DNA of 64,000 nucleotides from Mycobacterium cookii (GTDB lineage Bacteria > Actinomycetota > Actinomycetes > Mycobacteriales > Mycobacteriaceae), in contig NZ_AP022569.1 of NCBI RefSeq assembly GCF_010727945.1, forward strand, positions 5,146,001 through 5,210,000. Reading direction: 5' to 3'. The first letter of the stretch is position 1. Each line of letters begins with the position of its first letter. The notes below the pieces were generated by a model, which had not been told where the DNA came from, searched no databases, and saw only the letters and a list, made by a program, of their open reading frames with translations. Of this stretch, positions 31,505 to 41,508 are shown in pieces. The position numbers and the translations under genes are program-made.

Positions 31505-31896
31505 CTTTGCTGTAAGGGGCCGGACGGCGGGATTTGTCGGTGCCGGGTGATAGACATTCCCGTATACCGCCGCGAGACCACTTTGTGATCTGCGACACGC
31601 CGAGAACGCACCGAAATCAGGGCTTACGACCAGGGAATTTCATGAATGTTTTTCAGAACATCTTGTATCTCTACTTATCGGCACCCACTAGGTGTAGTGT
31701 TCCCGACACCGACAGACCACAGGCTCACCGGGTCGGTCGGGACGCAGCAGCCGGCCTCGAAAACCAGCTGACGCGACCCGGCAAGATGGGAATTCTGAGG
31801 CGCGGCGGTTCGCTGAACAGAAGATCATATGCAGTACCCGAGTAGTTGCCAGTCAGTGTCTTTTTTCCCACCATCTACAGAGGGGTTGTACCGCCG
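31505..31896. other. Non-coding region between the reductase terminator and nrdH
   Basis: This 392-bp gap has no credible gene. It holds the paired NrdR boxes (31654-31699) near its middle, AT-richer DNA around 31640-31680 that probably contains the nrdH promoter (TATCTC/TACTTA near 31666-31676), and then a leader of about 200 bases up to nrdH with a pyrimidine run (TCTTTTTTCCCACC, 31858-31872). No riboswitch fold was recognised. Confidence 0.6.
31654..31699 (+). promoter_or_regulatory. Paired NrdR boxes upstream of nrdHIE
   Basis: Box 1 CAGAACATCTTGTA (31654-31667) and box 2 CACTAGGTGTAGTG (31686-31699) start 32 bp apart, three helical turns, the standard spacing for NrdR. Box 1 matches a CACAANATNTTGTG-type consensus at 10 of 12 positions; box 2 has perfect CACTA/TAGTG arms. 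Confidence 0.7.
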
Positions 31897-32136
31897 ATGA
31901 GCGTCACCGTTTACACCAAGCCGGCCTGCGTGCAGTGCAACGCCACCTACAAGGCGCTGGACAAGCAGGGCATCGCCTACGAGGTCGTCGACATCAGCCT
32001 CGACTCCGAGGCGCGCGACTATGTGATGGCCCTGGGTTATCTGCAGGCGCCCGTCGTGGTTGCCGGAAACGAGCACTGGTCGGGCTTCCGGCCGGACCGG
32101 ATCAAGTCGCTCGCCGGTGCGGTCCTGAGCGCTTAG
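31897..32136 (+). CDS. nrdH: Glutaredoxin-like electron donor NrdH
   Basis: 79 residues of thioredoxin fold with the redox motif CVQC at residues 11-14 of [17 protein letters not shown]. The C-terminal [13 protein letters not shown] is the NrdH-specific WSGFRP signature. It transfers electrons from thioredoxin reductase to class Ib ribonucleotide reductase. ATG at 31897 has GAGGGG upstream; an in-frame ATG at 31846 would add 17 residues not typical of the family. First gene of nrdH-nrdI-nrdE, preceded by paired NrdR boxes. Confidence 0.95.
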   Translation: MSVTVYTKPACVQCNATYKALDKQGIAYEVVDISLDSEARDYVMALGYLQAPVVVAGNEHWSGFRPDRIKSLAGAVLSA

Positions 32137-32171
32137 CCGACAACCACGCCGTAGGACAGGAGGGGATCGCC

Positions 32172-32621
32172 ATGCCGTCCTGCAGCCTGGTGTACTTCTC
32201 CAGCGTCTCGGAGCACACCCACCGTTTCGTGCAGAAGCTGGGTATCCCGGCGACGCGGATACCGCTGCAAGGCCGTATCGAGGTCGACCAGCCGTACGTG
32301 CTGGTGTTGCCGACATACGGGGGCGGCCGGGTGGCTCCGAACGTCAGTGGCGGTGGCCATGTTCCCAAGCAGGTCATCGCCTTTTTGAACAATGAGAACA
32401 ACCGGTCGTTGATCCGCGGCGTCATCGCTGCGGGCGACCACAACTTCGGTGTCGAATTCGCCGCCGCGGGCGACGTGGTGTCCCGCAAATGCGGCGTGCG
32501 CTACCTCTATCGCTTCGAACTGATGGGGACACCGGACGACGTGGATGCCGTCCGCGCCGGTCTCGCCGAATTCTGGAAGGAACAGACGTGTCACCAACCG
32601 TCACAGCTGCAGAGCCTGTAG
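32172..32621 (+). CDS. nrdI: Flavodoxin-like NrdI, class Ib RNR activator
   Basis: 149 residues. The NrdI motifs [18 protein letters not shown] (FMN phosphate site) and [26 protein letters not shown] are present. NrdI supplies oxidant for assembly of the dimanganese-tyrosyl cofactor of NrdF. ATG at 32172 has AGGAGGGG upstream. Its 3' end overlaps the nrdE start by 34 bases, which implies tight co-translation in the operon. Confidence 0.95.
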   Translation: MPSCSLVYFSSVSEHTHRFVQKLGIPATRIPLQGRIEVDQPYVLVLPTYGGGRVAPNVSGGGHVPKQVIAFLNNENNRSLIRGVIAAGDHNFGVEFAAAGDVVSRKCGVRYLYRFELMGTPDDVDAVRAGLAEFWKEQTCHQPSQLQSL

Positions 32622-34753
32622 CCGCCCCACACGCCCTCCCGGGCGAGACGGACTACCACGCGCTCAACGCGATGCTGAATCTGTATGACGCAGACGGCAA
32701 GATCCAATTCGACAAAGACCACGAAGCGGCTCATCAGTACTTCTTGCAGCACGTCAACCAGAACACGGTGTTCTTCCACAATCAGGACGAGAAGCTCGAC
32801 TACCTGATCAAGGAGAACTACTACGAGCGCGAGGTGCTCGACCAGTACTCGCGCAACTTCGTCAAGACGCTGCTGGATCGCGCGTATGCCAAGAAGTTTC
32901 GGTTCCCGACCTTCCTGGGCGCGTTCAAGTACTACACCTCGTACACGCTGAAGACCTTCGACGGCCAACGGTATCTGGAGCGCTTCGAAGACCGCGTGGT
33001 GATGGTGTCGCTGACCCTGGCCGCCGGCGACACCGCGCTGGCCGAGAAGCTGGTCGACGAGATCATCGACGGCCGGTTCCAGCCGGCGACGCCGACCTTC
33101 CTCAACTCGGGCAAGAAGCAGCGCGGCGAGCCGGTCAGCTGCTTTCTGCTGCGCATCGAAGACAACATGGAATCGATCGGCCGCTCGATCAACTCCGCGC
33201 TGCAGTTGTCCAAGCGCGGCGGGGGAGTTGCGTTGCTGCTCAGCAACATTCGCGAGCACGGCGCGCCGATCAAGAACATCGAAAACCAGTCGTCCGGCGT
33301 TATCCCGATCATGAAGCTGCTGGAGGACTCGTTCTCCTACGCCAACCAACTGGGTGCGCGCCAGGGCGCCGGCGCGGTGTACCTGCACGCCCACCATCCC
33401 GACATCTACCGCTTCCTGGACACCAAGCGGGAGAACGCCGACGAGAAGATCCGAATCAAGACGCTGAGCCTGGGCGTGGTGATCCCCGACATCACCTTCG
33501 AGCTGGCCAAGAACAACGAGGACATGTACCTGTTCTCGCCCTACGACGTCGAACGCGTCTACGGTGTGCCGTTCGCCGACATCTCGGTCACCGAGAAGTA
33601 CCACGAGATGGTCGACGACGCGCGGATCCGCAAGACCAAGATCAAGGCCCGCGAGTTCTTCCAGACGCTCGCCGAGCTGCAGTTCGAATCGGGTTACCCC
33701 TACATCATGTACGAGGACACGGTGAACCGGGCCAACCCGATCGACGGCAAGATCACCCACTCCAACCTGTGCTCGGAGATCCTGCAGGTGTCCACGCCGT
33801 CGTTGTTCAACGAGGACCTGTCGTATGCCAAAGTCGGCAAAGACATTTCGTGCAACCTCGGCTCGCTGAACATCGCCAAGACGATGGACTCGCCGGACTT
33901 CGCGCAGACCATCGAGGTGGCGATCCGTGCGCTGACCGCCGTGAGCGACCAGACCCACATCTGGTCGGTGCCCTCGATCGAGGCGGGCAACAACGACTCG
34001 CACGCGATCGGGCTCGGGCAGATGAACCTGCACGGCTACCTGGCCCGCGAGCGCATCTTCTACGGGTCCGACGAGGGCATCGACTTCACCAACATCTACT
34101 TCTACACGGTGCTCTATCATGCGCTGCGTGCCTCGAATCGCATTGCGATCGAACGTGGTTCGCACTTCAAGGGTTTCGAGAACTCCAAGTACGCCTCCGG
34201 TGAGTTCTTCGACAAGTACACCGAGCAACTCTGGGAGCCCAAGACCGACACTGTTCGCTCCCTCTTTTCCAAAGCCGGCATCCGCATCCCGAGTCAGGAC
34301 GACTGGCAGCGGCTCAAGGAATCGGTGCAGGCCCACGGCATCTACAACCAGAATCTGCAGGCGGTGCCGCCGACCGGATCGATCTCCTACATCAACCACT
34401 CGACGTCGTCGATCCACCCGGTGGCGTCCAAGATCGAGATCCGCAAGGAAGGCAAGATCGGCCGGGCCTACTACCCGGCGCCGTACCTGACCAACGACAA
34501 CCTGGAGTACTACCAGGACGCCTACGAAATCGGCTACGAGAAGATCATCGACACCTACGCCGCGGCCACCCAGCATGTGGACCAAGGGCTTTCGCTGACG
34601 CTGTTCTTCAAAGACACCGCGACCACCCGCGATGTGAACAAGGCGCAAATCTACGCCTGGCGCAAGGGCATCAAGACGCTGTACTACATCCGGCTGCGGC
34701 AGATGGCGCTGGAGGGCACCGAGGTCGAAGGCTGCGTGTCCTGCATGCTGTAG
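32588..34753 (+). CDS. nrdE: Class Ib ribonucleoside-diphosphate reductase alpha subunit NrdE
   Basis: 721 residues, the family's normal size. It reduces NDPs to dNDPs. Seen: [25 protein letters not shown] (substrate-site cysteine region), NLCSEIL (asparagine and radical-transfer cysteine region), [13 protein letters not shown] [15 protein letters not shown], and the C-terminal redox pair in EGCVSCML that is recharged by NrdH. No ATP-cone domain precedes it, as expected for class Ib. GTG at 32588 has GAAGGAAC upstream. Its partner NrdF2 is encoded 5 kb away. Confidence 0.96.
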   Translation: MSPTVTAAEPVAAPHALPGETDYHALNAMLNLYDADGKIQFDKDHEAAHQYFLQHVNQNTVFFHNQDEKLDYLIKENYYEREVLDQYSRNFVKTLLDRAYAKKFRFPTFLGAFKYYTSYTLKTFDGQRYLERFEDRVVMVSLTLAAGDTALAEKLVDEIIDGRFQPATPTFLNSGKKQRGEPVSCFLLRIEDNMESIGRSINSALQLSKRGGGVALLLSNIREHGAPIKNIENQSSGVIPIMKLLEDSFSYANQLGARQGAGAVYLHAHHPDIYRFLDTKRENADEKIRIKTLSLGVVIPDITFELAKNNEDMYLFSPYDVERVYGVPFADISVTEKYHEMVDDARIRKTKIKAREFFQTLAELQFESGYPYIMYEDTVNRANPIDGKITHSNLCSEILQVSTPSLFNEDLSYAKVGKDISCNLGSLNIAKTMDSPDFAQTIEVAIRALTAVSDQTHIWSVPSIEAGNNDSHAIGLGQMNLHGYLARERIFYGSDEGIDFTNIYFYTVLYHALRASNRIAIERGSHFKGFENSKYASGEFFDKYTEQLWEPKTDTVRSLFSKAGIRIPSQDDWQRLKESVQAHGIYNQNLQAVPPTGSISYINHSTSSIHPVASKIEIRKEGKIGRAYYPAPYLTNDNLEYYQDAYEIGYEKIIDTYAAATQHVDQGLSLTLFFKDTATTRDVNKAQIYAWRKGIKTLYYIRLRQMALEGTEVEGCVSCML

Positions 34754-34770
34754 CGCTTCGGCCGTATCAG

Positions 34771-34785
34771 TGCCGGCGGACGGCA
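34771..34785 (+). terminator. Weak hairpin after nrdE
   Basis: TGCCG-GCGGA-CGGCA forms a 5-bp stem 17 bases after the nrdE stop. It lacks a T tract, so it may only partly separate nrdE from the TetR gene. Confidence 0.3.
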
Positions 34786-34844
34786 GCGTCTCTTGCTGGC
34801 CAGTCTGCCCAGGTCAGCGACCGCACCGGGGTATGGTGCTTGAC

Positions 34845-35594
34845 GTGGTCAGAATTCCCCGGCCTCCCATTCCGCATCCTGGGCCCAAGCCCGCGGTGAA
34901 GGTCGACGCGCGCAGCGAGCGCTGGCGCGAACACCGCAAGAAGGTGCGCAGCGAGATCGTCGACGCGGCGTTTCGCGCGATCGACCGGCTGGGGCCCGAT
35001 CTGAGCGTGCGCGAAGTCGCCGAAGAGGCCGGCACCGCCAAACCCAAGATCTACCGGCACTTCACCGACAAATCCGATCTGTTCCAGGCGATCGGCGAGC
35101 GGCTTCGCGACATGCTGTGGGCGGCGATCTTCCCGTCGATCGACTTGGCGACCGACTCGGCTCGCGAGGTCATCCGGCGCAGCGTCGAGGAATACGTCAG
35201 CCTGATCGACAAGCACCCCAACGTAGTGCGCGTCTTCATCCAGGACCGCTCGGCGGCGACGTCGCAGTCGACCGTCCGAACCCTCAACGAGGGTCGCGAG
35301 ATCACATTGGCCATGGCCGACATGTTCGACAATGAGCTCCGCGACATGGAGTTGGACCATGCGGCGTTGGAGTTGGCCGCCCACGCCGCGTTCGGCTCGG
35401 CCGCTTCGGCAACCGGGTGGTGGCTGGGATCGGATATCAACAGTCCTCGCCGGATGCCGCGCGACAAATTCGTCGAGCAATTGACCACGATCATGATGGG
35501 CGTCATCAGCGGCACCGCCGAAATGCTCGGCATCAAGTTGGACCCTGATCAGCCTATTCACAACGCGGTTCCGAGCGACTCCGCGGCAAGCTAG
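34845..35594 (+). CDS. TetR-family regulator upstream of the flavin monooxygenase
   Basis: About 249 residues. DNA-binding region: RSEIVDAAFRAIDRLGPDLSVREVAEEAGTAKPKIYRHFTDKSDLFQAI; the C-terminal domain is large and helical. GTG at 34845 (VVRIPRPP) is preferred because GGGGT lies about 12 bases upstream; ATG at 34833 is the alternative. Position fits Rv3050c. The monooxygenase begins 57 bases after its stop, on the same strand, so the regulator may control its own operon. An inverted repeat GCCGAG-N10-CTCGGC lies in that gap. Confidence 0.86.
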   Translation: MVRIPRPPIPHPGPKPAVKVDARSERWREHRKKVRSEIVDAAFRAIDRLGPDLSVREVAEEAGTAKPKIYRHFTDKSDLFQAIGERLRDMLWAAIFPSIDLATDSAREVIRRSVEEYVSLIDKHPNVVRVFIQDRSAATSQSTVRTLNEGREITLAMADMFDNELRDMELDHAALELAAHAAFGSAASATGWWLGSDINSPRRMPRDKFVEQLTTIMMGVISGTAEMLGIKLDPDQPIHNAVPSDSAAS

Positions 35595-35651
35595 CGACGC
35601 CGAGCGTTGCTACCCTCGGCAAGCGAAGCGAGGAACAGGAGCGGCGCACCG

Positions 35652-37196
35652 ATGTCTATTGCCGAGTCGACAGCCCAACCCGCAGCCCAGGCTCCGCCGG
35701 TGCAGACCCGCGCGGTCATCATCGGGACGGGGTTCGCCGGGCTCGGGATGGCCATCGCGCTGCAGCAGCGAGGCGACGACTTCGTCATCCTGGAAAAAGC
35801 CGACGACGTCGGCGGCACCTGGCGCGACAACAGCTACCCCGGCTGCGCCTGCGACGTGCCGTCGCACCTGTATTCGTTCTCGTTCGAACCCAAGGCCACC
35901 TGGAGCAAGCTGTTCTCGCCGCAGCCGGAGATCCTGGACTACCTCAAGGGCGTCACCGAAAAGTACGGGCTGCGCCGCTACATCCGATTCGGCGCAAAGG
36001 TCAGCCGGGCACACTGGGACGACCGGGAATACCGCTGGCACGTCTTCACCGATTCCGGCGACGAGTACATCGCCCAGTTTCTGATCTCGGGCGCCGGGGC
36101 GCTGCACATCCCGCGGCTACCCGACATCGAGGGCATGGACGAATTCCGTGGGCCGGCCTTCCATTCCGCGCAGTGGGATCACAGCGTCGACCTGACCGGC
36201 AAGCGGGTCGCGATCATCGGCACCGGGGCCAGCGCGATTCAGATCGTGCCGGAGTTGGTGCGCCGCGACGCCGGCGTCGCCGAGGTGCAGCTGTATCAGC
36301 GCACTCCGCCGTGGGTGGTGCCACGGCCGAACAGTCTGTTGCCGGACGCGGTGCGCAACGCCTTCGCAACCGTGCCAGGTTTGCGGTTAGCGGTGCGATC
36401 GGGAATCTACTGGGGGCTCGAGGGTTTGGGCTACGCGATGACGCAACGACCCGGCCTGTTGCGCGCCGTCGAACTGGTCAGCAGGTGGAACATCCGGCGC
36501 AACGTTCGCGACAAGAATCTGCGCCGCAGGCTCACACCCGACTACCGGGCCGGCTGCAAGCGAATCCTGTACTCCGGCAACTACTACCAAGCCGTGGCCA
36601 ACCCGAAGGCGACGCTGATCACCGACCGGATCCGCCGGATCACCGCTGACGGCATCGTCACCGACGACGGCGTCGAACACCGGGCCGATGTCATCGTGTA
36701 CGCCACCGGATTCCACACCACCGACTCCTACACCTACGTCGACGTGAAGGGTCCGCGCGGCGAGGACCTGGTGGACCGCTGGAATCGCGAAGGCGTTGTG
36801 GCACACCGCGGTATCGCCGTCGCCGACATGCCCAACCTGTTCTTCCTGCTCGGGCCGAACACCGGGCTCGGTCACACCTCGGTGGTATTCATGATCGAGT
36901 CGCAGATCCACTACGTCACCGAGGCCATCGCCGCGGTCGACAAGGCGGGCGCGCAGGCGCTGGCACCGAGCCGCTCTGCCCAGGACCGCAACAACGCCGA
37001 GCTGCAGGCCAAGCTGGCCGGCTCGGTATGGAACACCGGCGGCTGCAGCAGCTGGTATCTCGACGAGCACGGCGTCAACCGCACCCTGTGGAGCGGGATG
37101 ACCTGGCAGTACTGGCGCGATACCCGCTCGCTCAAACTCGCCGAATACAAGTTCTACGGCGTCGGCACGGGTTCACGCGCGGCCGCCCACGCCTAA
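35652..37196 (+). CDS. Flavin-containing (Baeyer-Villiger type) monooxygenase
   Basis: 514 residues. FAD site VIIGTGFAGLGMAIALQQRG, NADPH site VAIIGTGASAIQIVPEL, and between them the Baeyer-Villiger fingerprint FRGPAFHSAQWDHS (FxGxxxHxxxWD form). VGGTWRDNSYPGCACDVPSHLYSFSF is the usual second flavin segment. The enzyme inserts oxygen into ketones or heteroatom compounds; activator-type EtaA relatives exist, but this protein cannot be assigned. ATG at 35652 has AGGAG upstream. Corresponds to Rv3049c. Convergent overlap of 24 bp with the following SDR gene. Confidence 0.92.
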   Translation: MSIAESTAQPAAQAPPVQTRAVIIGTGFAGLGMAIALQQRGDDFVILEKADDVGGTWRDNSYPGCACDVPSHLYSFSFEPKATWSKLFSPQPEILDYLKGVTEKYGLRRYIRFGAKVSRAHWDDREYRWHVFTDSGDEYIAQFLISGAGALHIPRLPDIEGMDEFRGPAFHSAQWDHSVDLTGKRVAIIGTGASAIQIVPELVRRDAGVAEVQLYQRTPPWVVPRPNSLLPDAVRNAFATVPGLRLAVRSGIYWGLEGLGYAMTQRPGLLRAVELVSRWNIRRNVRDKNLRRRLTPDYRAGCKRILYSGNYYQAVANPKATLITDRIRRITADGIVTDDGVEHRADVIVYATGFHTTDSYTYVDVKGPRGEDLVDRWNREGVVAHRGIAVADMPNLFFLLGPNTGLGHTSVVFMIESQIHYVTEAIAAVDKAGAQALAPSRSAQDRNNAELQAKLAGSVWNTGGCSSWYLDEHGVNRTLWSGMTWQYWRDTRSLKLAEYKFYGVGTGSRAAAHA

Positions 37197-38066
37197 CGGC
37201 TGATTCCCGCCTGCGGCGAACCGCTTCAGGTTCAGCCGCACGACGCGGTCCAAGCCGCGGTCGGTGAGAAAACGGCTGACGCGCAGCAGGATCGCGGCGT
37301 CGCGTCCGATGGTGTAGCGGGTCCGGGGACGCGACGCGGTGACCGCCCTGGCGATCACCATAGCGGCGGCTTCCGCGGAGACACCGGTCTCGTTGAACGA
37401 ACGTGCTTGTGCCATAACGGCATCCAGCACCTCGCTGTAGCGGGCGAGTTGATCGGCGGGCATGTCATTCATCAGCTCTTGCGAGGTCGCGATGCCACGC
37501 TCGGCGATCTCGGTCTTCACCGCGCCGGGTTCGACGACGACGACCTTGACGCCGAGGGCGCCGACCTCGCGACGCAGCGCGTCGCTGACCGCCTCCAGCG
37601 CGAACTTCGAACCGGCGTAAGCGCCGTAGGTCGGCATGACCACCTTGCCGCCGACGGAGCTGACGTTGACGATGGTGCCCGCACTGTTCAGCAGGGCGGG
37701 CAGCAGCGCCTGCGTGATCGCGATCTGGCCGAACAGATTGACGTCGAATTGCCGGCGCCACTGCGCCATCGGCAGCGTTTCGACGGGTGCGTTGATCGCG
37801 ATCCCGGCGTTGTTGACCAACGCGCGAAGCGGGCGATGCCGCGGATCGTCCGCGACCCGGTCGGCGATCGCGACGATGTCCGATTCCGCGGTGATGTCCA
37901 AGATGCACGGTTCGATGCCCGGCCCGCGCAGCGCATCGGCGTCGACCTCGCGGCGAACACCGGCCAGCACGTGAAAACCCCTGTGCGCCAGTTCTTTCGC
38001 GGTTGCTGCGCCGATGCCCGTCGACGCCCCGGTCACGACGATCAGCTCATTACGAGCGGTGCTCAT
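37173..38066 (-). CDS. SDR-family oxidoreductase controlled by a twin operator
   Basis: About 297 residues. NAD(P) site VVTGASTGIGAATAKEL, NNAGIAINAPVE, VSSVGGKVVMPTYGAYAGSKFALE (catalytic Ser, Tyr-x3-Lys), VEPGAVKTEI. ATG at 38066 has GGAGA six bases upstream; the ATG at 38078 has none. The C-terminal helix DRVVRLNLKRFA is basic. It is divergent from a TetR gene with two tandem palindromes between them, so it is the likely target of that regulator. This gene and the three to its right are not in the Rv3048c-Rv3049c interval as I recall it. Confidence 0.88.
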   Translation of the reverse strand: MSTARNELIVVTGASTGIGAATAKELAHRGFHVLAGVRREVDADALRGPGIEPCILDITAESDIVAIADRVADDPRHRPLRALVNNAGIAINAPVETLPMAQWRRQFDVNLFGQIAITQALLPALLNSAGTIVNVSSVGGKVVMPTYGAYAGSKFALEAVSDALRREVGALGVKVVVVEPGAVKTEIAERGIATSQELMNDMPADQLARYSEVLDAVMAQARSFNETGVSAEAAAMVIARAVTASRPRTRYTIGRDAAILLRVSRFLTDRGLDRVVRLNLKRFAAGGNQPLGVGGRA

Positions 38067-38083
38067 AGGGGTCTCCATGCGTT

Positions 38084-38133
38084 GAGTTGACGTTGTCCAC
38101 TCAAGCTAGCACCTCAGGTGACGTTGTCAACTC
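38084..38133. promoter_or_regulatory. Two tandem TetR operators
   Basis: Two copies of a GAGTTGAC-GTT-GTCAACTC type 19-bp palindrome: 38084-38102 (one mismatch in the right arm) and 38115-38133 (two mismatches in the left arm). Their centres are 31 bp apart, three helical turns, on the same face of the DNA. They sit between the divergent SDR and TetR starts. Confidence 0.75.
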
Positions 38134-38156
38134 AGGCGCGGGCTTATGCTCTGCGG

Positions 38157-38732
38157 GTGACGACGCGAGCCGAGAGTGCTGCGGCCACCCGTCGTGCGCT
38201 GATCGACGCGGCAGGCGCATTGCTCGACCTCGGTGGACCGGAGGCGGTGACACTGCGCGAGGTGGGAGCCCGCAGCGGCGTCTCGCGCTCGGCGGCGTAT
38301 CGGCATTTCGCCGACAAGGAATCGCTGCTGATGGTGCTGGCCGTCAATGCGATGACGGACCTGGGCGATGCGCTGGAAGTGCTGGCCGCCAGCCAAGATT
38401 CGGCCGAGGACTGCCTGCGATCCGGCCTGCTCGCACTGATCGACATCGGCCGCACCCGGCCGCATCTGTATCGGCTGATGTTCACCACGCCGACGGGTGG
38501 TGATATCGCCGCGGCGGTTCATGCGGCCGAACGGACGCAGGGCCTGTTTCTCGACATCGTCGGTCGTATCACCGGTCCGCGGCGCGCGCCACGCTACGGT
38601 GCGCTGCTGCTGACTACCGCCCACGGCATCACCGGACTGGATCTGAGCGGCCACATGGATCTGGACAAGTGGCACACCACCGCCGAGGAACTTGTCGACA
38701 CGGTCATCTCGGTACTGCCGAAGTCCAAGTAG
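38157..38732 (+). CDS. TetR-family regulator of the divergent SDR gene
   Basis: 191 residues. DNA-binding helices: TRRALIDAAGALLDLGGPEAVTLREVGARSGVSRSAAYRHFADKESLLMVL; the C-terminal TetR_C domain includes LLTTAHGITGLDLSGHMD, typical of WHG-domain regulators. GTG at 38157 lies just past the twin operators; the GTG at 38118 is inside the second operator and is rejected. No strong ribosome site is visible, so a leaderless transcript is possible. It ends 14 bp from a convergent second TetR gene. Confidence 0.86.
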   Translation: MTTRAESAAATRRALIDAAGALLDLGGPEAVTLREVGARSGVSRSAAYRHFADKESLLMVLAVNAMTDLGDALEVLAASQDSAEDCLRSGLLALIDIGRTRPHLYRLMFTTPTGGDIAAAVHAAERTQGLFLDIVGRITGPRRAPRYGALLLTTAHGITGLDLSGHMDLDKWHTTAEELVDTVISVLPKSK

Positions 38733-38746
38733 CGCAACGCATGTCG

Positions 38747-39286
38747 TCAGCGGCGCAAGAGATCGACGAACACTTGCGCGGCAGCGTTCACGCCCTCGTC
38801 GTCGTTGGTGGCCACCAGATCGAGCAGCAGGCCGCGGACGACGGCCATCCCGAGCCGTGCCAACGCCCGGTCGACCGGTACGTCCGCGACGGCCTCGACC
38901 TCGTCGAGCCAGCCGTTCACCGCGCCGGGGACCATGCGGTCGAACGGCTTCTCGCCTTGCGACGCTCGGGCGTAGCACTCGAAGAAGAGTCGTTCGGCCT
39001 GCCGCAGTTCGGCGCGACTGAGATGGGCCCACATGGCCGCGAAGTTCTCGGCCGGATCGGTGGGCAGATCGGGAAGCAGGGTCATTTGGCGCCGCTCGAC
39101 GTCCTCGACGATCGCGACGAGTAGGTCTTCTTTGGATCCGAAATGGTGCAACAACATTCGATGGCTGGTGCCGACTGCCTCGGCCACCTCGCGCAGCGAT
39201 CGGTCGCCGACGCCGCCCGTCGCGTACTCGTCGACGAGCGCGTCGAGCAATTGGCGGCGTCGTTGCGGATCAGGCGTGCGAGCCAC
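38747..39286 (-). CDS. TetR-family regulator in operon with an SRPBCC protein
   Basis: 179 residues. DNA-binding helices: RRQLLDALVDEYATGGVGDRSLREVAEAVGTSHRMLLHHFGSKEDLLVAIV. The start at 39286 lies within the last codons of the SRPBCC gene (17-bp overlap), so the two are translated from one message. A perfect palindrome over the SRPBCC start codon is the probable autoregulatory site. The C-terminal domain ends LLDLVATNDDEGVNAAAQVFVDLLRR. The ligand may be the same small hydrophobic molecule that an SRPBCC pocket would bind. Confidence 0.86.
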   Translation of the reverse strand: MARTPDPQRRRQLLDALVDEYATGGVGDRSLREVAEAVGTSHRMLLHHFGSKEDLLVAIVEDVERRQMTLLPDLPTDPAENFAAMWAHLSRAELRQAERLFFECYARASQGEKPFDRMVPGAVNGWLDEVEAVADVPVDRALARLGMAVVRGLLLDLVATNDDEGVNAAAQVFVDLLRR

Positions 39287-39716
39287 TGGCGCGGCCGAGT
39301 TGCTCGGACCGGGCCTTGAGTCCGTGGGCTTCTTGCTCGAGGAAACGCTTGGTCTTGTTGGCCATCAGCCGACCGACGAGGGCGCCGAGCAGGCCACCCT
39401 GGTCGAGTTGCTGACGTACCAGGGTGCGGCCGCCGGGCTGGGGGATGACCCAGTGGCGGGCGATCACCTGCACGCCGGGCGAACGCTGCACCCATGTCCA
39501 CGACTTGCCCGGGTCGATCTCGGTGACCTTCCAGACGAGCTTGGACATCCCGGGTTGCTTGATGGCGAACCGCTTTCCGACTGCCAGTCCGGCGCCGTCC
39601 CGTGCGACCAGCGAGGTCACCGATGCGGTCCAGTCGGGCCAGTGCTCGACGTCGCTGAACACCTGCCACACCAACTCCGCCGGCGCCTCGATCTCGATGC
39701 TGTCCTCGGTAATCAT
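39270..39716 (-). CDS. SRPBCC (START/polyketide-cyclase-like) ligand-binding protein
   Basis: 148 residues. The helix-grip fold pattern is IEIEAPAELVWQVFSDVEHWPDWTASV at the N-terminus, a curved beta-sheet in the middle and a long C-terminal helix (RLMANKTKRFLEQEAHGLKAR). Proteins of this type bind lipids, polyketides or aromatic ligands; no catalytic residues are evident. ATG at 39716 is the first base triplet inside an 18-bp palindrome, so the leader must be very short; the reading from 39755 would run through the operator. First gene of a two-gene operon with its TetR. Confidence 0.83.
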   Translation of the reverse strand: MITEDSIEIEAPAELVWQVFSDVEHWPDWTASVTSLVARDGAGLAVGKRFAIKQPGMSKLVWKVTEIDPGKSWTWVQRSPGVQVIARHWVIPQPGGRTLVRQQLDQGGLLGALVGRLMANKTKRFLEQEAHGLKARSEQLGRASGSHA

Positions 39717-39732
39717 GTACCAAATGGTACAT
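39715..39732. promoter_or_regulatory. Palindromic operator overlapping the SRPBCC start codon
   Basis: ATGTACC-AAAT-GGTACAT is a perfect 7-bp inverted repeat whose left end forms the first bases of the minus-strand ATG (39716-39714). Repressor binding here would block the start of transcription of a leaderless or near-leaderless message. Confidence 0.65.
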
Positions 39733-39752
39733 CTTTGCGTGCGACACGCAAA

Positions 39753-39798
39753 CACAACTTGTTGTGTTACCGCGGCATGTCGCCCCCCAGGGGTAGTG
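39753..39798 (+). promoter_or_regulatory. Paired NrdR boxes upstream of nrdF2
   Basis: Box 1 CACAACTTGTTGTG (39753-39766) is a near-perfect NrdR site inside an 18-bp palindrome. Box 2 CCCCAGGGGTAGTG starts 32 bp later (39785-39798) and agrees at 11 of 14 positions with box 2 of nrdH. The spacing equals that before nrdH. Confidence 0.7.
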
Positions 39799-39836
39799 TC
39801 GGCAGCCTAGAGATGTTCGACTGTCCGTCCTGGTGA

Positions 39837-40823
<987 letters not shown>

Positions 40824-40838
40824 CCTCACGCAGTTCTC

Positions 40839-41384
40839 ATGCGTCTCCGGCTGATCCTGCAACCCGCGTGGCTGCGATTCACGGTCTGGGCAGCGTTTCT
40901 CGCCGCATGGTGGGCGTTGTTCACCAGCCTGCAGGCCGGCAACGAGCTGGAAAGTACTGTCTTGTCTGCCATCGTCTTCGGCGGGGCGCTGGGCGCCTAC
41001 CTGACGGTGGCGACCCAAGGCATGCACCGAGCAGCCCTGGTCGCGGTATCCGGGCTCAACCAGTCCGAACGGTCCGAGGCGATCAACGCGGTCCTGCGGG
41101 GACCGCCGCCCGCCGATCCCGACGTGCGGGCGTCGGCGGCGCGACTGGGCAGGGCCTACCTGCGCAACAAGTCGCCTATCCAGCTCAGGTGCACGCAGAT
41201 TTGGTCCTGGATCACGATCGCTGCCCTGATCGCAGCGGGTATCGCCGGGGCGGTCGCGTTCAGCGACGATCGGCTGTCCTTCGTGGTGCTCGTCGTACTG
41301 GCCGCTGCCGTGCTGCCGCTGTCGCTGATCGATGCGCGGCGTGTGCAACGCAATGTCGAGCAGCTTGCTCGGGCGCAGGCCTGA
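40839..41384 (+). CDS. Four-helix membrane protein of unknown function
   Basis: 181 residues, not recognised. Two hydrophobic segments near the N-terminus (LRFTVWAAFLAAWWALF and VLSAIVFGGALGAYLTV), a soluble middle (SERSEAINAVLRGPPPADPDVRASAARLGRAYLR) and two C-terminal segments (WSWITIAALIAAGIAGAVAF, FVVLVVLAAAVLPLSLID). It starts 15 bases after nrdF2, so it is probably co-transcribed. It may replace the small gene Rv3047c at this position. No known domain was recognised. Confidence 0.6.
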   Translation: MRLRLILQPAWLRFTVWAAFLAAWWALFTSLQAGNELESTVLSAIVFGGALGAYLTVATQGMHRAALVAVSGLNQSERSEAINAVLRGPPPADPDVRASAARLGRAYLRNKSPIQLRCTQIWSWITIAALIAAGIAGAVAFSDDRLSFVVLVVLAAAVLPLSLIDARRVQRNVEQLARAQA

Positions 41385-41508
41385 ACCCGCAGGTCAGCAT
41401 CAGCGAAAGCCGCACGGCGGGCGTATGTTCCGTGAACGGCGCATGAATTGTGCAGATAGGCGGGCGCGAAAGTAGCGCGGCCGACCCCGCAGCCACGACA
41501 CTTATCGG

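Noticed and set aside
31505..31896. Cobalamin riboswitch before the nrd operon
   Set aside because: The enzyme is class Ib, not B12-dependent class II, and no B12-box-like conserved core was seen.
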